Below are positions 31,235 to 37,008 of a stretch of DNA of 37,008 nucleotides, in pieces. A program made the translations under genes and the position numbers. Every line of letters begins with the position of its first letter. The stretch's first letter is position 1. The notes beneath the pieces are model-generated. The model did not search any database, had not been told where the DNA came from, and was given only the letters and a program-made list of their open reading frames with translations. Origin of the DNA: a virus; IMG/VR virus record IMGVR_UViG_3300015373_000017, positions 1 to 37,008 of that record, one strand, 5' to 3'.

Positions 31235-32796
31235 TACAAGCATTTGATTATCAAGCTAAATTAGTTGATAACACAATCCGCCAATTCAAGAATCACAGAA
31301 AGGTTCTAATGCAGCTTCCAACAGGTGGTGGCAAGACTGTTATTTTTTCGCTTATAGTTGGCAGATATTTAAAGAAGAATCCAGATAAATCTATTATGAT
31401 TCTGGTTCATAGGGAGGAACTGTTGCAACAAGCAAAGAAAACAATCGAGTCAATGTATGACTACGAAGTAGGTCTAATTGTTGCTGGTGTCAGGTCTGTA
31501 AATCAGTGCCCGGTTTACATAGGTATGGTTGAGTCAGTTAATACCAGAGCGCATCTTCTTGATATTCTTAATCTTGGATTGGTAATAATAGATGAAGCCC
31601 ACATTGGCAACTTTATCAAGATGCACGATATATTTACTAATGAGTTAGTGCTTGGCGTAACTGCAACACCAAAATCACAGAGCAAGAAGACTCCAATGAA
31701 GAACTACTATGGTACAATTGTAGTTGGACCACAGATTAAAGAATTGATTGCTAACAAACGTCTTTCACAGAACATTACTCGTTGTCCTAAAGATATTGTT
31801 GAAGAGGCAACACTCGAGATTGATATTAAAACTGGTGACTTTGACCAGAGGCAAATGGGTAATATGTTCAAGAAACCAAAGTATGTTAGCAATACTTATT
31901 TGTATTACTTCCAGTATTGCAGGGGACAAAAGACTATTATCTTCAATGTTAATGTGGAGCACTCTAAAGAGGTGGAGTACATGTTCAATGGCTGTGGAGT
32001 AATAGCAAAACATATAGATGGAACAACTCCTAAAGATGAACGTGCTGCTATCTTGAAATGGTTTAAAGAAACTGATAATGCTGTGCTATGTAATGTTGGA
32101 ATAGCCAATATTGGATTTGACGAGCCAACAATTCAAGCAGTGATAGTTAATCTCTCTACACTATCTTTAGAGAAATGGCTACAGAGCGTTGGACGTGGTG
32201 CAAGATATATCGAAGACAAGAAGGAGCACTTCAATGTAATTGATTTAGGTGGCAACTCAGTGAGATTCGGAGATTGGTCTGACGACAGAGACTGGGAGTA
32301 TTTGTTCTGGAATCCAGAAAAGCCTGGAAAACCAGGTCTTGCTCCAGTTAAAATATGTCCTAAGTGTGAAGGACTTGTTCACGCAGCAGTTCACTACTGC
32401 CCACTGCCAGACCCAGAATCTGGAGAAATATGTAACTATGAATTTGCGAGAGAAAAATTGACTGAGGCTGAAACATTAGGTGAAATGGTAGTAATGACTA
32501 AAGGTATTGATGTAGATGCTATTATGCAGGAACATATCTCAAAGAGACCATATTTCGTATTCTATGAAATGGCGAGAATAATTATTGACCAAGCAATTAA
32601 ACAGACAGGTGGAGTGCTAACAAATGAAATGATAGCAGCACTGTTTGATGGATATATCGAGAAAGTAAAAGAATGGCACAAGAAGCAGTTTCCAAAGAAG
32701 AGATTTACAGATTGGCACAGAACTGAAGGCTATAAGCATTTTATGGATATTGTTAATCTAAGATTAACCCACATTACAAAACTTTTAAATCAGTAA
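31231..32796 (+). CDS. SF2 DNA helicase (RadD/UvsW-like)
   Basis: 521 aa. Walker A LPTGGGKT (Thr31-Thr36), DEAH box at 121-124 (VIIDEAHIGN), TAT at 144-146 (GVTATP) and motif VI QSVGRGAR (318-325) make a complete ATPase. Cys376, Cys379, Cys390 and Cys401 form a likely zinc ribbon (CPKCEGL, HYCPL, ICNYEF), as in RadD-type helicases. The C-terminal ~100 residues are helical. It would unwind or remodel replication and recombination intermediates. GGAGG 7 nt before ATG. Complete gene. Confidence 0.88.
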   Translation: MIQAFDYQAKLVDNTIRQFKNHRKVLMQLPTGGGKTVIFSLIVGRYLKKNPDKSIMILVHREELLQQAKKTIESMYDYEVGLIVAGVRSVNQCPVYIGMVESVNTRAHLLDILNLGLVIIDEAHIGNFIKMHDIFTNELVLGVTATPKSQSKKTPMKNYYGTIVVGPQIKELIANKRLSQNITRCPKDIVEEATLEIDIKTGDFDQRQMGNMFKKPKYVSNTYLYYFQYCRGQKTIIFNVNVEHSKEVEYMFNGCGVIAKHIDGTTPKDERAAILKWFKETDNAVLCNVGIANIGFDEPTIQAVIVNLSTLSLEKWLQSVGRGARYIEDKKEHFNVIDLGGNSVRFGDWSDDRDWEYLFWNPEKPGKPGLAPVKICPKCEGLVHAAVHYCPLPDPESGEICNYEFAREKLTEAETLGEMVVMTKGIDVDAIMQEHISKRPYFVFYEMARIIIDQAIKQTGGVLTNEMIAALFDGYIEKVKEWHKKQFPKKRFTDWHRTEGYKHFMDIVNLRLTHITKLLNQ

Positions 32797-32799
32797 CAA

Positions 32800-33030
32800 A
32801 TGGAAGTAGAAATCGAACAAAGAGACGACATGGAGTTAGCACTATCTCAAATCTTTAATGAAGTTGAGGATGATGCTGTATTTGACATGAAAGAATTTTT
32901 TGAGAAATCATCTGGCTATGTAGAAATTAACGGAGTCAGATGCCAGATAGTAGTAAAGCTTATCACGCAAGAGGCTCTGCACTTGGACGATGATGAGATT
33001 TACTGGAAAGATAGCGTGACCGAAGAATAA
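32800..33030 (+). CDS. Acidic hypothetical protein, 76 aa
   Basis: Strongly acidic (FNEVEDDAVFDMKEFFEK, LHLDDDEIYWKDS) with a small beta-rich centre (GYVEINGVRCQIVVKLI). Located between helicase and primase-helicase genes, so a replication accessory or DNA mimic is possible. Confidence 0.6.
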   Translation: MEVEIEQRDDMELALSQIFNEVEDDAVFDMKEFFEKSSGYVEINGVRCQIVVKLITQEALHLDDDEIYWKDSVTEE

Positions 33031-33055
33031 CACTAACCCTTAAAATCCAAATTCT

Positions 33056-35230
33056 ATGCCAGACATATCTGTGTTTGATTCTATAGATATGATTGACAAT
33101 CCTGAGAGTATGCCATTGAGCTTATATTTGCAGGAAGTCAAGGATGGTAGGTGGCAAGATGCAGTGCTGAACATTCGGAATATACCAGATAAGAAAAGAC
33201 GTGACTTGGTGAAGAAAACTCTTCCCGGGGTCACGTTTTCTGGCTTATTCTCAAGACGAAAAGATGATGGTCTAATCCAGCACAGTGGAGTAATTTGTAT
33301 AGATGTAGACGATTTGGGCGATGAGGTTGAGAACTATAAGGAACTCCTAAAAGGTGATAAGTATGTTTACTCTGTTTTTACCAGTGTATCTGGTACAGGT
33401 TTAAGAGTTCTATTCCGTATCAATGGAGCAAAGCATAGAGAATCCTATTATGGAATCTCAGACTATCTCAGAAGAATATATGGAATAATTACAGACCCTC
33501 AATCTATGGTTCCGAGCCGTTCCTTCTATGTAACTTATGACCCGCATCTTTACATAGCCGCTCACCACGTACCCATGTTCACTGAGTACCCCAAAGAAAG
33601 AATAATTAAGAAACCAGAAAACTTCGCCTATGCAGAAGATGATTTTAAGAATATTTTAGACCAAGTGAAGTCTCGACATATCAATCTCTGTGAGGACTAT
33701 CAAGATTGGCTAAAGATTTGTTTCGCTTTGGTAAGTAAATTCGGTGAGGGAGGGCGAGCATACTTCCACATAGTATCTTCTATGTCGGAGAAATACAATC
33801 AGCGAGAATGTGATAAACAGTACACCAGTTGTTTAAGACACAAGTCTATGAATATTGCTAATATTGCTACATTCTATTGGTATTGTAAAAATGCAGGCTT
33901 GCAGACTACGAGTGAGCGAACCCAAAAAATCAGAAAACTCACTATCACAGGTAAGGCAGCAGGTCTACGAAAGGAGCAAATAATCGAGAACCTCAAGAAG
34001 TTTGAACAAATCACAGAGGCAGAGCAAATAGTAGAAGAGGTTTTTGACAGTGGGTCTGATTCAGCTGGAGATACTTTAATTGACCAACTTGAAATGTATC
34101 TGGGCAATAATTATATCTTCAAAAGGAACGATATAACAAGATACATAGAGAGATTTCCAGAACGAGTTGAACTGTATCAGAAAGACTTTAATACTATTTT
34201 CATCGCAGCAAAGAAGGTTCTGAAAGGAGTTGACTATCAGCTATTTGACAGGCTGATTAATTCGGACTTTATTCCGACCTATAATCCTTTGAGGGAATAT
34301 TTTGACAGCTTAGGATATACTAAACGAGATGATTCTCCTTTGATTGACAGTCTCACCTCAACAATCAAAACTGATGCTGCTGGTTACTGCACTTATTTTG
34401 TTAAGAAATGGATTGTGTCAGTGATTAGCTCGGCATTTGGAGTTCATAGTCCTTTGGTGCTTGTACTATGTGGCAAACAAAACACTGGCAAGACTGAATG
34501 GCTGCGAAGATTATTACCTCAAGAGATAAATGACTTTTATGCTGAGTCCAAGTTGGATACTGATATAGGTGCAGAGCAACTAATGATTAAGAAATTAATA
34601 ATCTCAGATGATGAATTTGCAGGAAAGAGTAAGCAACAGTCAGAGCGTTTTAAAGAGTTGACTTCTAAACAGATATTTAGTTTTCGTCCTCCTTATGGCA
34701 GGTCTCCAGAAGACTTTACTCGTTTGGCTGTCTTATGTGGTACGAGTAATGACATAGAAATACTGTCAGACCCGACTGGTAATAGAAGGATAATTCCTAT
34801 TACTGTTTTAGATGTAGATAAAAAGTTGTACAACTCTATAGATAAAAGAGAAATGTGGAAAGAGGCGTACCAGCTTTTCAAATCAGGCTTTGAGTGGAGA
34901 GTAATTACTAAAGAAGATATTGAATTTCTAAATTCTAATTCAGTCAAACATGAGACGCTATCAAATGAGGGGGAACTGATATTAGAATATTTCGCTCCAT
35001 CTGACAGTAACGAATGGATGAGCGCCTCTATTATCCAGAAAGAGTTAACAAGACTTACAAATAATCACAAGATGTATTTAGACAGAATTAGTAAGCAACT
35101 TAAGAAAATGGGTTTTCCGCAGCGAGCAATAGTAGATGAAGAATCAGGAAAAGAAATTAAGAAATGGGGAGTTAAGAAAAAATATCAGCAGCCAGAGTAC
35201 GTTCCACCAGATTATTCTAAAACATTTTAA
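33056..35230 (+). CDS. Primase-helicase: BT4734-like, PriCT and VapE domains
   Basis: 724 aa. Residues 1-185 match the BT4734-like N-terminal domain, with an Asp-x-Asp site in CIDVDD (81-86) and SVSGTGLRVLFRI (111-122) as in primase-like folds. Residues about 195-285 resemble PriCT (DWLKICFALVSKFGEGG). Residues 440-620 are a VapE-type helicase: Walker A GKQNTGKT (473-480), Walker B LIISDDE (514-520), sensor RLAVLCGTSND and Arg finger GNRR (575-578). The tail has a winged-helix-like end. It would prime and drive phage replication. Confidence 0.85.
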   Translation: MPDISVFDSIDMIDNPESMPLSLYLQEVKDGRWQDAVLNIRNIPDKKRRDLVKKTLPGVTFSGLFSRRKDDGLIQHSGVICIDVDDLGDEVENYKELLKGDKYVYSVFTSVSGTGLRVLFRINGAKHRESYYGISDYLRRIYGIITDPQSMVPSRSFYVTYDPHLYIAAHHVPMFTEYPKERIIKKPENFAYAEDDFKNILDQVKSRHINLCEDYQDWLKICFALVSKFGEGGRAYFHIVSSMSEKYNQRECDKQYTSCLRHKSMNIANIATFYWYCKNAGLQTTSERTQKIRKLTITGKAAGLRKEQIIENLKKFEQITEAEQIVEEVFDSGSDSAGDTLIDQLEMYLGNNYIFKRNDITRYIERFPERVELYQKDFNTIFIAAKKVLKGVDYQLFDRLINSDFIPTYNPLREYFDSLGYTKRDDSPLIDSLTSTIKTDAAGYCTYFVKKWIVSVISSAFGVHSPLVLVLCGKQNTGKTEWLRRLLPQEINDFYAESKLDTDIGAEQLMIKKLIISDDEFAGKSKQQSERFKELTSKQIFSFRPPYGRSPEDFTRLAVLCGTSNDIEILSDPTGNRRIIPITVLDVDKKLYNSIDKREMWKEAYQLFKSGFEWRVITKEDIEFLNSNSVKHETLSNEGELILEYFAPSDSNEWMSASIIQKELTRLTNNHKMYLDRISKQLKKMGFPQRAIVDEESGKEIKKWGVKKKYQQPEYVPPDYSKTF

Positions 35231-35231
35231 T

Positions 35232-35747
35232 ATGAGAAGCAAAAGTGACTATGCAGCAGAACGCAAAGAGCGTGAACTGTGCCAATCAGCAATCAAGTCA
35301 AAATTTCATCAAGACGAAGGCAAGGAGCGCCTAATCCTGACTCCAGCAGAAATCGAGTTTGAGCTCGATGGAAAATGGAGTAGCAAATATATTGGTAGAA
35401 GACTGGATGAACTACACTATCAGAAAAGGTATTCTCAAAGGCAGAGATGCTGGATTGTATTTTTAGTTGGAAATCTAAAGAGAACCCCAGAATTTTACCG
35501 TGCCGCCCACATGGGCTCTACAGAGTACCAGATGAAGCTGTTAGGCGCTTTCGCCCGAGCCCAGCTAATGGAGGGCTACGAGTTGGATAAGATTAAGTTT
35601 CCACTGTCAAAAGAGAGATACCAAATGTATAAAGATATGTTTGGACTTACAGAGAGCGAGATTGATATAGTTGTTAAGAAACAAATATCTGTGTTGCGGG
35701 CGTGGGAGATTAGAACTGGTAAATATAATCATAAACGTAATATGTAA
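35232..35747 (+). CDS. Basic hypothetical protein, 171 aa
   Basis: Starts at ATG 35232, one base after the primase stop; the frame is open upstream but overlapping there. Basic and helical (YAAERKERELCQSAIKSKFH), with a winged-helix-like stretch ILTPAEIEFELDGKWSSKYIG and a C-terminal helix (AWEIRTGKYNHKRN). Probably nucleic-acid binding. Last gene before the palindrome-rich gap, so an origin- or replication-linked role is possible. Confidence 0.6.
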   Translation: MRSKSDYAAERKERELCQSAIKSKFHQDEGKERLILTPAEIEFELDGKWSSKYIGRRLDELHYQKRYSQRQRCWIVFLVGNLKRTPEFYRAAHMGSTEYQMKLLGAFARAQLMEGYELDKIKFPLSKERYQMYKDMFGLTESEIDIVVKKQISVLRAWEIRTGKYNHKRNM

Positions 35748-35795
35748 CGTGTTGATTAAACGAAACTTAAGTTGATTATTTTGGGAAATCGGTAG

Positions 35796-36028
35796 ATACG
35801 TTGTCGTTAAGTTGTTGATTATCAATTGTTTATGTTATAAAAGTAACATACATTATAAAAAAGGATATAAATATTTACGATGATTTTTTACAGGAACTCT
35901 TGATTCTAAGCCCGCTAAGAGAGCATATTTTTTTTTCAATTTTCCCACCGGCAAAGTGTTGTCCTATTTTATACTGTAGGTTTAACTCGTTGAAAATCAA
36001 TGTATTGCAATGCTGAACGACAACGTAT
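35796..36028 (+). repeat. 13-bp inverted repeat
   Basis: ATACGTTGTCGTT at 35796-35808 and its exact complement AACGACAACGTAT at 36016-36028, about 207 nt apart, enclosing two of the palindromes. Confidence 0.75.
35897..35936 (+). terminator. Possible weak terminator of the replication operon
   Basis: A 5-bp stem CTCTT (35897-35901) / AAGAG (35917-35921) with a large loop, then AGCATA and nine T (35928-35936). The stem is weak and separated from the T-run. Confidence 0.3.
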
Positions 36029-36057
36029 TTTAGATAACACATTGAAAATCAATCACT

Positions 36058-36237
36058 TTGGCACAACGTAAAATAGTAAATATAACCGAACTGACAGCAA
36101 AAATTAGGAATTTCTCAGAAATTGGTCAGCCAATCTCGTTAGAAACCGAAGAAGATGCCAAAAATGTGTATAAATTATTGAAATCTAAGAAAAAACGCTT
36201 TAAAATAGTAAAAAATACTATATGGAGAACTATTTGA
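36058..36237 (+). CDS. Small basic protein with TTG start, 59 aa
   Basis: The open frame starts at TTG 36058 after a stop at 36043 and reads AQRKIVNITELTAKIRNFSE, then GQPISLETEEDAKNVYKLLK and a basic end. No ATG fits. The protein has a good strand-helix pattern seen in small phage proteins and overlaps the nuclease start by 16 nt. The non-ATG start may keep expression low. Confidence 0.5.
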   Translation: MAQRKIVNITELTAKIRNFSEIGQPISLETEEDAKNVYKLLKSKKKRFKIVKNTIWRTI

Positions 36238-36599
36238 CTGAAGAGCAATTTCAGGGCGCTTGTACGCTCTGGTATTGGAATAAGTACCGGGATTCTCGAT
36301 TATTCACTGTGGATAATAATGTTTCTAAGAGACTACCACCCCAAATTAGAATGATAGAAGGCAACAGGAAGAGGGCTCTTGGATGTCGACCTGGAGTTTC
36401 AGATTTGATATTTATAACTTATAGAATCAGCTTCATTGAACTGAAATTAGATAAAGGAACAATGAGCGCTGAACAAATCAAGTTTCAACAATTAGTGGAG
36501 CAGTACTGTCACGAGTACTTCGTTATTTCTCCTCCATTACAGAACTTTATAAACTTAATAGAATGGCTGCTAAATCCACAAATCAGCACTGGGAAGTAA
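36222..36599 (+). CDS. VRR-NUC endonuclease
   Basis: 125 aa, a stand-alone VRR-NUC. GCRPGVSDLIFI provides Asp61, and FIELKLDKGTMSAEQIKFQ provides Glu73 and Lys75, the D...E-x-K set of this nuclease fold; the Gln-containing helix follows. Family members act on branched DNA or Holliday junctions, so it may resolve replication intermediates before packaging. The gene overlaps the terminase gene by 37 nt. Confidence 0.85.
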   Translation: MENYLTEEQFQGACTLWYWNKYRDSRLFTVDNNVSKRLPPQIRMIEGNRKRALGCRPGVSDLIFITYRISFIELKLDKGTMSAEQIKFQQLVEQYCHEYFVISPPLQNFINLIEWLLNPQISTGK

Positions 36600-37008
36600 T
36601 TGCACAGGGACTATTTGCAAGCATAGAGACCGCAAAGGATTTATGGGAAAATAGTCTTCTCTACTTTCAGTGGTGTGACGCTAATCCTATACAGAAACCC
36701 GAATTTGTTAGGTCTGGCTCAGATGCAGGTACTACTTATTATATACCTATACCAAGACCATATACTATACATGGGCTGTGTATGCACTTAGGCATAACAC
36801 GAGAATGGCTCTATGATGTGTCTAAACAGAAAGAGCGCAACGACTTCTATTTTGTGGCAAATAGGCTTGTTGAAATAATCTACACGCAAAAGCTGGAGTA
36901 TGCCTTGACTGGAATATTCTCACCTGTAGTTGCTGCAAAAGAGCTTGGTCTAAATCATACTGCAAAAGATGGAGCTGGAGCGCCAGTCATTAACATTGAG
37001 GTTCAGCA
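36563..37008 (+). CDS. Terminase small subunit, 3' end outside window
   Basis: 148 complete codons to the window end, beginning MAAKSTNQHWEVIAQGLFAS. Typical for Bacteroidetes-phage small terminases: LWENSLLYFQWCDANPI, IPIPRPYTIHGLCMHLGI, a helix, then ALTGIFSPVVAAKELGLNH. It would recognise phage DNA to start packaging. Overlaps the VRR-NUC gene in a different frame. Large terminase, portal and capsid genes should follow downstream. Confidence 0.8.
   Translation, partial: MAAKSTNQHWEVIAQGLFASIETAKDLWENSLLYFQWCDANPIQKPEFVRSGSDAGTTYYIPIPRPYTIHGLCMHLGITREWLYDVSKQKERNDFYFVANRLVEIIYTQKLEYALTGIFSPVVAAKELGLNHTAKDGAGAPVINIEVQ

Larger units (their letters stand above)
35748..36057 (+). other. Gene-free palindrome-rich region, possible origin or control region
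   Basis: 310 nt, AT-rich, no credible gene. It holds a 13-bp inverted repeat (separate entry), three 11-bp palindromes TTGAWWATCAA at 35815-35825, 35990-36000 and 36042-36052, half-sites TTGATT at 35752 and 35772, and a TATGTTA / TAACATA hairpin (35831-35850). These look like binding sites for a dimeric regulator or an initiator. It separates replication from packaging genes, where a pac or cos site would also fit. Confidence 0.5.

Noticed and set aside
35796-36028. Attachment site (att) for integration
   Set aside because: No integrase or tRNA-end match nearby; the repeat is inverted, not direct.

Overview
The window looks like about 37 kb of a tailed bacteriophage (or prophage) of a Bacteroidetes host, probably a siphovirus. 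The host guess rests on four things: a TTG-N19-TAATTTTG promoter of the Bacteroidetes sigma type ahead of the early genes, A-rich leaders with almost no Shine-Dalgarno sites, a BT4734-type primase/VapE helicase fusion, and a glycosyltransferase, methyltransferase and small-gene set typical of Bacteroidales phages. The DNA is AT-rich and the standard bacterial code fits. Every supported gene is on the + strand, and many neighbours overlap by ATGA or TAATG, so translation is probably coupled over long transcripts.

Layout. (1) About 1-19776, late tail module: the 3' part of a tape-measure gene, a small basic ORF, a free-standing HNH-AP2 endonuclease, a 1332-aa tail/baseplate protein with three Ig-like repeats, a structured RNA, a collar-domain protein, a 1416-aa repeat fibre, a small baseplate-type protein, a collagen-like protein, two paralogous beta-rich fibres with a 32-aa membrane peptide coupled between them, and a glycosidase-like protein. 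(2) 19777-20126, module boundary: two tandem terminators and then the early promoter. (3) 20127-26996, early small genes, a probable annealing protein, a second HNH gene with an in-frame stop, a PD-(D/E)XK exonuclease, a DNA adenine methyltransferase, a KTSC-SSB-like fusion and a lipoprotein. (4) 27000-27266, RNA hairpins sharing one hexaloop around a 28-aa membrane peptide. (5) 27267-30246, small genes, a tRNA-like RNA, a terminator and a TET-associated-type glycosyltransferase. (6) 30343-35747, a run of small genes with strong Shine-Dalgarno sites leading to an SF2 helicase and the primase-helicase. (7) 35748-36057, a gene-free region rich in palindromes, followed by a VRR-NUC nuclease and the start of the small terminase gene, where packaging and head genes would begin.

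Working together, region 3 plus 6 supplies replication and recombination (SSB-like protein, annealing protein with exonuclease, helicase, primase-helicase, VRR-NUC). The methyltransferase and glycosyltransferase would modify DNA. The late module builds the tail tube, baseplate and host-binding fibres. No integrase, repressor, recognisable endolysin or canonical tRNA was seen.

The best candidates for something new are: (a) four hairpins with the invariant hexaloop TTTCTA and differing, compensating stems in early-gene leaders; (b) a D-arm-less tRNA-like element and a separate three-way-junction RNA; (c) several small proteins ending or beginning with sliding-clamp-binding-like peptides; (d) an HNH gene whose conserved glycine codon is TGA; (e) the palindrome cluster just before the packaging genes.
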